A program made the translations under genes and the position numbers. Of a stretch of DNA of 64,000 nt, positions 1 to 13,140 are shown piece after piece. Each line of letters opens with the position of its first letter. Position 1 is the first letter of the stretch. The stretch is taken from contig NW_027490117.1 of the NCBI RefSeq assembly GCF_050948175.1, forward strand, positions 124,001 to 188,000, in the 5' to 3' direction. The notes below the pieces were generated by a model. That model searched no databases. It was not told where the DNA came from and saw only the letters and a list, made by a program, of their open reading frames with translations. Origin of the DNA: Xylocopa sonorina. Taxonomy: Eukaryota; Arthropoda; Insecta; Hymenoptera; Apidae.

Positions 1-428
1 TGTCCATAACATTGTCCTTAACTGTTAGAGGTCTTCAATATAATGTGAACTATATAATTCCATGCAACGGCATGGCGCTCCGTAGTGTCTGTCTGTTCAA
101 GCAATGGAGCTAGAATTCTCCCATGCAATGCGCTGGCGCATCCCATTTCATCGTTTCAAAGTAAGAATGCTGTAATCTCTTATGCATAGCTCTATGCTTA
201 TCTGCTTGAAAACTTCATAAGAATGTAAATTCTACAGCTCCATGCAACAGGATTGCCCTTCGTAGTGTCTACATGTCGAGACAATAGAGTACTAATGCAT
301 TATACAATGCCATGACTCATCTCATTTCAACGTTTCGAATTAAGTAAGCTGTAATCTTCTATGAAAAGCATTATAATTATCTGCTTCCACTCTACAATAG
401 AATGTGAATTCTATAGATCCAAGCAACA
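1..428 (-). repeat. Degenerate satellite monomers, minus orientation
   Basis: Three copies of a roughly 180-bp period are marked by CATGCAAC-like motifs at 61, 241 and about 421. They align loosely with the minus-strand satellite consensus: AAGAATGTAAAT, GTCTACATGTCGAGACAATA and CTCATCTCATTTCAACGTTTC are recognisable. They are far more diverged than the inner arms, as expected for old margin monomers. The same block recurs at 32659-33085. Confidence 0.8.
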
Positions 429-1312
429 GGAGGGCAGGCTCTCCACCATCCTACTGCCTGCCCTGATGCGGGCAAAGGATTCCCAGGGCCACTCAAACCG
501 CGACCAACATCTATCTTATACTCTAACCGATTCATCGTTATGCGTTTTCCATTAAGCTTGCCGGGATCAGTGATATTGATTCGCTCAATCTAAATTATTA
601 TTTTCTTTTTAAGTTTCTCGATTTTTTTAGTTTCTCTCACGATATCGTCTATTTCGTTGTACCTTACCCTTACAGTATGGTATATAATCTGTTGTTTGAT
701 ATTTCTAGGATTTCCTCTTAATAAATGCAATACTTCCACATATTCTCTTTCTCTTTCTCTTTAGTTACATTGTTGTTATTTTATGCTTTTCACCCTCCAC
801 ATTCACTCTCTACACCATCTCGGAACAGGCGTTATACGATTACTGCAGGATGACGCCCCGGTCTCGTTACACCGAGACTCGAGTGTTCTCTCTTGCATCC
901 GTTGATTTATATATGTTATATATTGGAGATATTTCCTCCTATCCTTTGTATTTTTCGAATGATATTACATTGACAGAAGTACGAGCTAGTTCTGCACGCC
1001 TATTTGAAACAACATTAAATCACCTTGTAGACAATAATATATTAAATGTGACTTGGACTTTTAAATTTGAATTTATAAACATCTAGCAGGTAAATATGTT
1101 TTTCTTACTATTCATATCACTATACATTCAGTGATTTATTGTTTGCAGTGATTTGATATATTAACTGCTTGATTATATTTTGCAATGAACTTTGCGTACC
1201 AAACATTGTTTTTTACTCCCGATGGGAGTGGATAGTTCATCGTTTTATATTCTTATATCGCATTGATTATAAAAGTATATGACATCCTTTTTATGCAGTC
1301 ATGTATAATTAT
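429..1312. other. AT-rich part of block A, no gene seen
   Basis: Non-satellite sequence: a short GC-richer start, then AT-rich DNA with pyrimidine runs (TTCTCTTTCTCTTTCTC near 741). A segment of about 125 bp (roughly 673-797) is missing from unit 2, where the flanks join directly near 33330. Short open frames are not conserved between units and are taken as chance. Confidence 0.6.
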
Positions 1313-1316
1313 GTAC

Positions 1317-2371
<1,055 letters not shown>

Positions 2372-2427
2372 GTACATACAAATTTGCGATTAAGTAGCTA
2401 TGTGTTCAAATTCAATTCCGAATAATG

Positions 2428-3452
2428 CACTAAAAAGCATCCCAGATAACAAACGGCAAGATGGTAGCGACACCATGCCGGCACTATATTGCCACTTCCG
2501 AGGAGTGTCAACTGATTCGTAGTCATCTGTGACCGGATTCGTTAACTAAAATGCCAGAACGTGTTACCAGCACATTCTAGACAAGCGAATCGCGCAGCAC
2601 CAGCACCATGGTGACACGCGTATCATCGCTCCATTCATGAATCTCCTCAGCAATGACGCAGGATCACATTTGGCAATGGGGAACCTGTGCTTTCATACAA
2701 ATTAGAACCGTTAGATGTCAGTAGATGTTCAGCATATGAGTATTGATAGACATTTTGATGGTCGTTTTCCTATATTTATAGTTATTGAGCGAGTCGTATA
2801 TATTTCTTTCAATCCATCATAGACTAAAAATATTATTTATCAAAAAAATATTACTTATAAAATAAAAATTCATGCTGTTGCGTACCTAACTTCGCCTTGT
2901 GTAATTTTTGAAATAACATGCTGTCATCGTATTTAATGTAACCCTCAATTGCATGAATTTGCAACATTAAATTGAAGAAAATATATATAAAATAAGTGTG
3001 TATATTTTTATGACAAAGTAATTATCGACTTTATGGAAAAAATCGTCCTATCGAGCTAGTTTATAGAAAATAATAAAATCGAGTTCTTATATCTTTGTTT
3101 TGTGCCGGTGTATCTATTTTGGAATCAAAATAAATAAATTGCACAGTTTAGTCATTTTTCATATTTGCTTATAATTTTTATGGAAACAGCTTCCCCATTA
3201 GTAAATGTCAGCCTACACCACAACCACGCGTGTAGCTATGGTGAGCTGATAGTGTCATTGTCACGGCCGTGTAGCCCGTGTGCTATATCTCGGTGCTCTA
3301 ATAGTGCCGTGATACGAATGCCGCCCCAGTACTAACAGTATGCCATTTCGAAAGCTGAGTAGGAGCACTTTGTTAGCACAGTTCTGTCACGGAATTCGTT
3401 CCATCCGTTGTCATTGGCGTGCCAATCGCTGGCTGTTTGGGATATTGTAGTG
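2428..3452. mobile_element. Candidate non-autonomous DNA transposon with CACTA ends
   Basis: The left end reads ATGCACTA and the right end is its exact reverse complement TAGTGCAT. The next bases are also partly inverted: ATCCCAGATAACAAACGGC on the left, and ATCCCAAACAGCC read inward from the right. Length is 1,025 bp, identical in unit 2. No transposase frame is present. CACTA ends are typical of the EnSpm/CMC superfamily, but I cannot find a clear 2-3 bp target duplication, so assignment is tentative. The inside is GC-richer at both ends and AT-rich in the middle. Confidence 0.35.
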
Positions 3453-3906
3453 CATGAGGCAGACTTGTTCCTTATCATCGTCAAGGAGATGGATTTTCAC
3501 TCCCCCCTTTTTGAATTTTTTAAATTATTGTTTGGAATTTTTGCCGCTTCTGTATCTCTATGACCGCATTGTGGATTCAACTTATGTACGATCTTTTTGG
3601 TCTTCATCTTTTCTTACATGTAATATTATATATGTGATGCACGTTTGTTATGTAATGCTCCGATTTGTAAGCCTCAGATACTTTTATTCTTTGGTAAAGC
3701 CACTTATTCGATTAATATATATTAATTAGACATAGATATAAACAATTAGAAAAATGTTATTAAAACGCTATTAAATATGTTGTTGCAATTATATATTTAT
3801 GGTCTGAAGATGTAGATGCAATTAATGTCCGATATTTTACGTGATCGAATCGACGTATCGAGTGAGGCTATGAAATATAAAAATCTTTTACTATTCTTCG
3901 ACCCCT

Positions 3907-4272
3907 TTACGTGTTAAATGAATGATTAGTTCTGCAAGACAAGAAGCCTGAATTAGTGGGATATCTAGGAACATAAGTAATTTGTAAGTAACACATCTTT
4001 TCTCTTCGAAATATTTGCCTTTGCATAGAATAGAACGTATAGATATAATTGCCTGTTTTGTACCCATTTCGGTCCAATTCTATTATAGCCTTTGAGCAGA
4101 AGTAATATTGATTATACTTGATTTTTGCAATAGTTCTTTGATTAACAGATTTTATTAACCTAGAATCATCATTTGACGGATGTATCAATCTACTTTGTAG
4201 CTCCATCAGTTTCTTTTTCTGCTCGCTACTTTCCATTTTCACTTCCGTATAGTTATCCTTTATCATCATCAT
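3907..4272 (-). other. 121-codon open frame, unrecognised, probably not under selection
   Basis: An open frame starting with three Met codons, lysine-rich near its start (EQKKKLMELQ) and with no signal peptide or membrane segment. It resembles no family I know. The paralogue at 36655-37020 is also open over 121 codons, but the two differ at about 13 residues, and the base changes I see nearly all alter the amino acid. That argues against protein-level constraint. It could be an exon of an old spliced gene carried into the repeat, since it lies downstream of the frame at 4359-4658 on the same strand. I could not find a splice pair that joins them in frame. Confidence 0.15.
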
Positions 4273-4358
4273 ATATGTTGCGTAAAATTACAATAACTTT
4301 TTGTCCTCAAATTTTGCGGATATTTCAATTAAATTTCCTTTGATTAAATAAACGGAAA

Positions 4359-4658
4359 TTAAAAAACAGTGGCACGTACCATTTCTTGGAAACGTTGTAT
4401 CGTAATTTGCATCTGACTGTTTTGAAAGGCACGCACTTTACTTAACGTTTGCAATGATTCGGTTAGCGAAGTAAAGAAATATTCTACTTTCGAAATTGTT
4501 GGCTCTTGTAATTCTAAGGCAAATATATTCATCTGTCGACATCGTGAACATTGTTTTTTGGCAAAATTTCAGAAAAACAAATATATTATAAGTAAAATAA
4601 TAAACATCATAATATTAAATTTAACTCTGTTCATCATTGCCTTGTTGGACACATCCAT
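4359..4658 (-). pseudogene. Broken copy of a small membrane-protein-like frame
   Basis: Counterpart of the 99-codon frame at 37107-37406. Here codon 30, Trp in unit 2, is TGA (bases 4569-4571 on the minus strand), directly after the hydrophobic stretch of residues 14-29. The two copies differ at about 5 of 290 bases. A GTACGT donor-like site follows the EMV codons near 4378, so this might be a remnant exon of a spliced gene. The family is not recognised. The stop shows that at least this copy does not encode the full product. Confidence 0.3.
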
Positions 4659-5914
4659 AACAATATACAGGGTGGGGCAGTAATTATTAGCACCTCAGAT
4701 ATCCACGAAACTATAAGTTTCATAGAAGTTTTTGCTAATATAAAATTGCATAGTACAAAGGGCCCATCCGTTGATGAAAATAGTTTTTTTGTAAGTGGAG
4801 TTATGTTGGACATATGAAGGTTACCTTCATTTTTTGAAATGAATTGGTATGTCCATTCTTCCGTAATACGATAGAGCATTTTAAAGCAAGTTTAACGATC
4901 TGTAACATGAAGGCATTGATGGTTACAAAAAGTAAAGAAAGGCGATAATACTCACGGTTTTGATAGTAATTGAAACATACGTATTGTAAACAGTCGTGGA
5001 AGACGTAATACTTACCGTTTACTTCACTGTGAATAAACACTTTTCGAAGGGCATTTCAATAGTTTGCAGCATAAGTTAAACATGATAAGATTAGTATTGA
5101 AAAATCGGTTCGAATACGTTTGGTTAGGCTGTTCTTTGTGTCGTTCATTTTATAAGTACTGAGCTGCGGATTCCTGAGGACAGCTCACTAAATTGTTGAA
5201 CTATGGAAGATTATCATTGTGAATTTGAATCAAAAGGTAATTAAATTCCATTAGATTGTAAACAGATCTCAATGTTTCATTTTAGATAGTAAGATTAAAT
5301 ACTCTTTACAAAACTACAAGAATGGATACATACCTTTCTGTTATTATTACTTCATAAAGAAGTATAATTGCAATTATATAGTTCATTACGATAAAAAATA
5401 TTTCTCAGAAAATTCTAAATATTAAATAAAACAATCAAGTAAAACATTTTTAATAATTACGAATATGAAAAATACTTGAACATTCCAATAGAAAGATGTC
5501 TAAACAGGAGTTAGAAAAGTCAAACATTCAATTTCAATTCCAGAATTCATCTATAAGAGGTAAAATATTTCGAAAGCTTTAATTACAGTCTTTAATGCAA
5601 GCAGTTGGGCAGTATTTCAATTTTAAAGAAAATTGATGAAAGTCAACCATTTTGAAGTGGTCAGAATCTTTGTCGTTTGAGCAATAAATGAATAACAAAT
5701 AACTGCATAAATTCCAGGCTTAAAAACTTATGGATTAAATCCTATGCAGACTCGTTTATGAGCGAGTTACTAAATAATAATCCACACTAAGTAATCATTT
5801 TCAAACTTAAAAGATTACATCTCGCGAACTTTCAAAGATATCAGAAGCGTGAAAAGTATGTAGTTTATCAAAAACTCTTCTAAAAGAACGGACGAAGCCA
5901 ATAGAAATCTTTGT

Positions 5915-6060
5915 TGAAGTAAGCAAGTTCTAAAGTTCTAAGCAACGCGATGGCCCTTACCCGTCTACGGTTCATAGCAAGTAGGTTCTGAATTTCTATG
6001 AAATCCGATGGAATTTCTCACTACTAACGTTTCAAAGTAAGTTCTCAAATTCTCAGTTCT
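5915..6060 (-). repeat. Relic satellite monomer inside block A
   Basis: One degenerate monomer in minus orientation. The order of AAGCAACGCGATGGCCCTTA, GTCTAC and CTAACGTTTCAAAGTAAG matches the degenerate monomers at 1-428. It sits next to the left end of the plus arm but points the opposite way. The paralogue is at about 38670-38805. Confidence 0.5.
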
Positions 6061-6115
6061 ACGTTTAAAACTATGTGTGTTCTATATATCTATGTAAGTG
6101 ATGGTTCCTATTAGT

Positions 6116-6485
6116 TGTGACGGAAACCTATATATAGTAAGTCAGGGAAGCTCGCAGGGGTTAATTATCTAAATGCTTTAAAGTGTAAAACGTACTTTAA
6201 TCTAAAGCGATCTATCGTTCCAAGGTATCCGCTCACGTACAACTTTTCTTGGGCGCCAGCTGCTCAGAAAGTAGCAAGGGGGATAGACTACACGACCCCG
6301 GAAACCCTGGGGCGGAACAACCCTTGAAGCTTCGAAATGCTCCTCCACTCGACTACGCCTAGCCAAGTACACACACTCAGGTCGCGAGATACTGAAGTCA
6401 CGGCATGTTTATTTAGGGTCTCGACGTGGGTTTAACTAACAAGTGCTACGGGAAACTACGCAACACGCCGCAAATTACCGGGTAG
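6116..6485. mobile_element. LTR2, truncated by satellite (unit 1 copy)
   Basis: Begins TGTGACGG like LTR1 and shares GGGCGCCAGCT, a CTCGACTACGCCTAGCC-like block, GATACTGAAGTCACGG and ACGCCGCAAAT with it, in the same order. It is therefore a second, diverged LTR of the same group. It stops after about 370 bp, where satellite begins. The unit 2 copy runs about 360 bp further, so satellite has replaced or deleted the right part here. Confidence 0.6.
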
Positions 6486-7003
6486 TATCTTTGGAAGTGT
6501 AGTCGAGGTATACATAATACTTCGCAATGAATATTATAACTCATCTTGAAACCCAGAAATGAGATGCGATATTGCGTTTTAGAAGCACTAGAACTCCAAT
6601 GCTTCGATACGTAGATATCTGGAAACGCATTTTCCTAGCAAGGAATTGTGGCGTTTTCATTCTTTTGTAGTGTAGATGAGGTATACACATCACTTACCAC
6701 CGAATATTATATCATAGCATGAAACATAGAAATGAGATGCGATATCGCGTCTAAGAAGCATTAGAACTCTAATGCTTCTTTACGTGGACAACTGGAAACG
6801 CTATTTCCAAAGAAGGAAGTGTCGCATTTACATTCATTTGACGTGAATACGAAGTATACATGACACTTCATTATGAATATTATATCTTTTCATGAAACAT
6901 AAAAGTGAGATGCGATATTGCGTTTTAAGAAGCATTAGAACTCTATTGCTACGATACGTAGACATCTGCAAACCCTATTTCCTAGCATGGAAGTGTCATG
7001 GAA
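6486..7003 (+). repeat. Edge-type satellite monomers
   Basis: About three diverged monomers between LTR2 and the HOR. They carry the edge-subfamily marks CTGGAAACGC and GTGTAG(A/T)(C/T)GAGG, shared with the left edge of unit 2's plus arm. The last monomer is about 29 bp short at its join to the HOR (6993-7004). Confidence 0.85.
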
Positions 7004-7050
7004 GATGACACTTCGCAATGAATATTATATCTTATCATGAAACATAGAAA

Positions 7051-8616
7051 TTAGGAGCGATATCGCAATTTAAGAAGCATTAGAACTCAATTGCATCGAT
7101 ACGCATACATCTGCAAACGCTACTACCTAGCAAGGAAGTGTCGCATTTACATACTTTCGATGTGAATACGAGGTATACATGACACTTCCCATTGAATATT
7201 ATATCTTATTATGAAACATAGAAATGAGATGCGATATCCCGTTATAAGAAGCATTAGAACTCCATTGCTTCGATACGTAGACATCTGCAAACACTATTTC
7301 CTAGCAAGGAAGTGTCGCATTTACATTCTTTTGAAGTGTATGCGAGGTATAAGTGACATTTCGCAATGAATATTATATCTTATCATGAAACATAGAAATG
7401 AGATGCGATATCGCGTTTTAAGAAGCATTAGAAATCTATTGCTACGATACGTAGACATCTGCAAACGACATTTCCTAGCACGGAAGTGTCGCGTTTACAT
7501 TCTTTTGAAGTGAATGCGAGGTATACATGACACTTCGCAATGAATATTATATCTTATCAGGAAACGTAAATGTGAGATGCGATATGACGATTTAAGAGGA
7601 TTTCGAACTCTATTGCTTCGATACGTAGACATCTGCAAACGCTATTTCCTGGCAAGGAAGTGTCGCATTTACATTCATTTGAAGTGTATGCGAGGTATAC
7701 ATGACACTTCGCAGTGAATATTATATATTATCATGAAACATAGATTTGAGATGCGATATCGCGAATTAGCAAGCTTTAGAAATCTATTGCTTCTATACGT
7801 AGACATCTGCAAACGCTATTTCCTAGCAAGGAAGTGTCGTATTTACATTCCTTTGAGATGAATACGAGGTATACATAACACTGCACAATGAATATTATTT
7901 CTGATCATGAAACATAGAAATGAGAAGCGATATCGCGATTTAATATGCATTAGATCCCTATTGCTTCGATACGTAGACATCTGCAAACGCTTCTTCCTAG
8001 CAAGGAAGTGTCGCATTTACATTCTTTTGAAGTGAATACGAGGTATTCATAACAATGCGCAATGAATATTATATCTCATCATGAAACATTGAAATGAGAA
8101 GCGATATCGCGATTTATGAAGCTTTAGAACTCTATTGCTTCGATACGTAGATATCTGCAAACACTATTTCCTAGCAAGGAACTGCCGCATTCACATTCAT
8201 TTGAAGTGTATGCGAGGTATACCTGACACTTCGCAATGAATATTATATATTATCATGAAACATAGAAATGAGATGCGATATCGCGATTTAAGAAGCATTA
8301 GATCTCTATTGCCTCGATACGTGGACATCTGCAAACGCTATTTCCTAGCAAGCAAGTACCGCATTTACATTCTTTTGAAGTGAATACGAGGTATACATGA
8401 CACTTCGCAACGAATAATATATCTTATCAAGGAACATAGAAATGAGATGCGATATCTCGATTTAAGAAGAATTAGAAGTCTATTGCTTCGATACGGAGAC
8501 ATCTGCAACCGCTATTACCTAGCAAGAAAGTGTCGCATTTACATTCTTTTTAAGTGAATACGAGGTATAGATGACACTTCGCAATGAATATTATATCTTA
8601 TCATGAAACATAGAAA
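7051..8616 (+). repeat. HOR copy 1, nine monomers
   Basis: Complete 9-monomer unit of 1,566 bp. It carries the C variant (ACATTCTTTT) between monomers 2 and 3. Confidence 0.95.
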
Positions 8617-10008
8617 TTAGGAGCGATATCGCAATTTAAGAAGCATTAGAACTCAATTGCATCGATACGCATACATCTGCAAACGCTACTACCTAGCAAG
8701 GAAGTGTCGCATTTACATACTTTCGATGTGAATACGAGGTATACATGACACTTCCCATTGAATATTATATCTTATTATGAAACATAGAAATGAGATGCGA
8801 TATCCCGTTATAAGAAGCATTAGAACTCCATTGCTTCGATACGTAGACATCTGCAAACGACATTTCCTAGCACGGAAGTGTCGCGTTTACATTCGTTTGA
8901 AGTGAATGCGAGGTATACATGACACTTCGCAATGAATATTATATCTTATCAGGAAACGTAAATGTGAGATGCGATATGACGATTTAAGAGGATTTCGAAC
9001 TCTATTGCTTCGATACGTAGACATCTGCAAACGCTATTTCCTGGCAAGGAAGTGTCGCATTTACATTCATTTGAAGTGTATGCGAGGTATACATGACACT
9101 TCGCAGTGAATATTATATATTATCATGAAACATAGATTTGAGATGCGATATCGGGAATTAGCAAGCTTTAGAAATCTATTGCTTCTATACGTAGACATCT
9201 GCAAACGCTATTTCCTAGCAAGGAAGTGTCGTATTTACATTCCTTTGAGATGAATACGAGGTATACATAACACTGCACAATGAATATTATTTCTGATCAT
9301 GAAACATAGAAATGAGAAGCGATATCGCGATTTAATATGCATTAGATCCCTATTGCTTCGATACGTAGACATCTGCAAACGCTTCTTCCTAGCAAGGAAG
9401 TGTCGCATTTACATTCTTTTGAAGTGAATACGAGGTATTCATAACAATGCGCAATGAATATTATATCTCATCATGAAACATTGAAATGAGAAGCGATATC
9501 GCGATTTATGAAGCTTTAGAACTCTATTGCTTCGATACGTAGATATCTGCAAACACTATTTCCTAGCAAGGAACTGCCGCATTCACATTCATTTGAAGTG
9601 TATGCGAGGTATACCTGACACTTCGCAATGAATATTATATATTATCATGAAACATAGAAATGAGATGCGATATCGCGATTTAAGAAGCATTAGATCTCTA
9701 TTGCCTCGATACGTGGACATCTGCAAACGCTATTTCCTAGCAAGCAAGTACCGCATTTACATTCTTTTGAAGTGAATACGAGGTATACATGACACTTCGC
9801 AACGAATAATATATCTTATCAAGGTACATAGAAATGAGATGCGATATCTCGATTTAAGAAGAATTAGAAGTCTATTGCTTCGATACGGAGACATCTGCAA
9901 CCGCTATTACCTAGCAAGAAAGTGTCGCATTTACATTCTTTTTAAGTGAATACGAGGTATAGATGACACTTCGCAATGAATATTATATCTTATCATGAAA
10001 CATAGAAA
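8617..10008 (+). repeat. HOR copy 2, eight monomers (fusion of monomers 2 and 3)
   Basis: 1,392 bp. The CCCGTTATAAG head of monomer 2 passes into the GACATTTCCTAGCACGG tail of monomer 3 at about 8841-8857, within ACGTAGACATCTGCAAAC, which both monomers share. One monomer is lost in register. Confidence 0.95.
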
Positions 10009-11574
10009 TTAGGAGCGATATCGCAATTTAAGAAGCATTAGAACTCAATTGCATCGATACGCATACATCTGCAAACGCTACTACCTAGCAAGGAAGTGTC
10101 GCATTTACATACTTTCGATGTGAATACGAGGTATACATGACACTTCCCATTGAATATTATATCTTATTATGAAACATAGAAATGAGATGCGATATCCCGT
10201 TATAAGAAGCATTAGAACTCCATTGCTTCGATACGTAGACATCTGCAAACACTATTTCCTAGCAAGGAAGTGTCGCATTTACATTTTTTTGAAGTGTATG
10301 CGAGGTATAAGTGACATTTCGCAATGAATATTATATCTTATCATGAAACATAGAAATGAGATGCGATATCGCGTTTTAAGAAGCATTAGAAATCTATTGC
10401 TACGATACGTAGACATCTGCAAACGACATTTCCTAGCACGGAAGTGTCGCGTTTACATTCTTTTGATGTGAATGCGAGGTATACATGACACTTCGCAATG
10501 AATATTATATCTTATCAGGAAACGTAAATGTGAGATGCGATATGACGATTTAAGACGATTTCGAACTCTATTGCTTCGATACGTAGACATCTGCAAACGC
10601 TATTTCCTGGCAAGGAAGTGTCGCATTTACATTTATTTGAAGTGTATGCGAGGTATACATGACACTTCGCAGTGAATATTATATATTATCATGAAACATA
10701 GATTTGAGATGCGATATCGCGAATTAGCTAGCTTTAGAAATCTATTGCTTCTATACGTAGACATCTGCAAACGCTATTTCCTAGCAAGGAAGTGTCGTAT
10801 TTACATTCCTTTGAGATGAATACGAGGTATACATAACACTGCACAATGAATATTATTTCTGATCATGAAACATAGAAATGAGAAACGATATCGCGATTTA
10901 ATATGCATTAGATCCCTATTGCTTCGATACGTAGACATCTGCAAACGCTTCTTCCTAGCAAGGAAGTGTCGCATTTACATTCTTTTGAAGTGAATACGAG
11001 GTATTCATAACAATGCGCAATGAATATTATATCTCATCATGAAACATTGAAATGAGATGCGATATCGCGATTTATGAAGCTTTAGAACTCTATTGCTTCG
11101 ATACGTAGATATCTGCAAACACTATTTCCTAGCAAGGAACTGCCGCATTCACATTCATTTGAAGTGTATGCGAGGTATACCTGACACTTCGCAATGAATA
11201 TTATATATTATCATGAAACATAGAAATGAGATGCGATATCGCGATTTAAGAAGCATTAGATCTCTATTGCCTCGATACGTGGACATCTGCAAACGCTATT
11301 TCCTAGCAAGCAAGTACCGCATTTACATTCTTTTGAAGTGAATACGAGGTATACATGACACTTCGCAACGAATAATATATCTTATCACGGAACATAGAAA
11401 TGAGATGCGATATCTCGATTTAAGAAGAATTAGAAGTCTATTGCTTCGATACGAAGACATCTGCAACCGCTATTACCTAGCAAGAAAGTGTCGCATTTAC
11501 ATTCTTTTTAAGTGAATACGAGGTATAGATGACACTTCGCAATGAATATTATATCTTATCATGAAACATAGAAA
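10009..11574 (+). repeat. HOR copy 3, nine monomers
   Basis: Complete unit of 1,566 bp. It has the T-run variant (ACATTTTTTT) near 10285. Confidence 0.95.
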
Positions 11575-13140
11575 TTAGGAGCGATATCGCAATTTAAGAA
11601 GCATTAGAACTCAATTGCATCGATACGCATACATCTGCAAATGCTACTACCTAGCACGGAAGTGTCGCATTTACATACTTTCGATGTGAATACGAGGTAT
11701 ACATGACACTTCCCATTGAATATTATATCTTATTATGAAACATAGAAATGAGATGCGATATCCCGTTATAAGAAGCATTAGAACTCCATTGCTTCGATAC
11801 GTAGACATCTGCAAACACTATTTCCTAGCAAGGAAGTGTCGCATTTACATTCTTTTGAAGTGTATGCGAGGTATAAGTGACATTTCGCAATGAATATTAT
11901 ATCTTATCATGAAACATAGAAATGAGATGCGATATCGCGTTTTAAGAAGCATTAGAAATCTATTGCTACGATACGTAGACATCTGCAAACGACATTTCCT
12001 AGCACGGAAGTGTCGCGTTTACATTCTTTTGAAGTGAATGCGAGGTATACATGGCACTTCGCAATGAATATTATATCTTATCAGGAAACGTAAATGTGAG
12101 ATGCGATATGACGATTTAAGAGGATTTCGAACTCTATTGCTTCGATACGTAGACATCTGCAAACGCTATTTCCTGGCAAGGAAGTGTCGCATTTACATTC
12201 ATTTGAAGTGTATGCGAGGTATACATGACACTTCGCAGTGAATATTATATATTATCATGAAACATAGATTTGAGATGCGATATCGCGAATTAGCAAGCTT
12301 TAGAAATCTATTGCTTCTATACGTAGACATCTGCAAACGCTATTTCCTAGCAAGGAAGTGTCGTATTTACATTCCTTTGAGATGAATACGAGGTATACAT
12401 AACACTGCACAATGAATATTATTTCTGATCATGAAACATAGAAATGAGAAGCGATATCGCGATTTAATATGCATTAGATCCCTATTGCTTCGATACGTAG
12501 ACATCTGCAAACGCTTCTTCCTAGCAAGGAAGTGTCGCATTTACATTCTTTTGAAGTGAGTACGAGGTATTCATAACAATGCGCAATGAATATTATATCT
12601 CATCATGAAACATTGAAATGAGAAGCGATATCGCGATTTATGAAGCTTTAGAACTCTATTGCTTCGATACGTAGATATCTGCAAACACTATTTCCTAGCA
12701 AGGAAATGCCGCATTCACATTCATTTGAAGTGTATGCGAGGTATACCTGACACTTCGCAATGAATATTATATATTATCATGAAACATAGAAATGAGATGC
12801 GATATCGCGATTTAAGAAGCATTAGATCTCTATTGCCTCGATACGTGGACATCTGCAAACGCTATTTCCTAGCAAGCAAGTACCGCATTTACATTCTTTT
12901 GAAGTGAATACGAGGTATACATGACACTTCGCAACGAATAATATATCTTATCAAGGAACATAGGAATGAGATGCGATATCTCGATTTAAGAAGAATTAGA
13001 AGTCTATTGCTTCGATACGGAGACATCTGCAACCGCTATTACCTAGCAAGAAAGTGTCGCATTTACATTCTTTTTAAGTGAATACGAGGTATAGATGACA
13101 CTTCGCAATGAATATTATATCTTATCATGAAACATAGAAA
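11575..13140 (+). repeat. HOR copy 4, nine monomers
   Basis: Complete unit of 1,566 bp. It has the C variant near 11850, as in copy 1. Confidence 0.95.

Larger units (their letters stand above)
3453..5914. other. AT-rich block A interior, minus-strand frames only
   Basis: Very AT-rich DNA. The only structure seen is a cluster of short minus-strand open frames between about 3907 and 5040, two of which are listed separately. A string ACAGGGTGGGGCAG at about 4669 resembles transposon termini, but no matching inverted partner was found. From 5240 to 5914 I see nothing recognisable. Confidence 0.5.

Noticed and set aside
4669..4690. ACAGGGTGGGGCAG as a mariner-like terminal repeat
   Set aside because: No inverted partner or TA duplication was found nearby in either unit.
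5100..5125. tRNA-like B-box (GGTTCGAATAC)
   Set aside because: No A-box at the right distance and no cloverleaf could be drawn.
7051..7060. TTAGG as telomeric repeat
   Set aside because: TTAGG occurs once per HOR unit as a point variant of the usual ATGAGATGCG, not as a tandem array.
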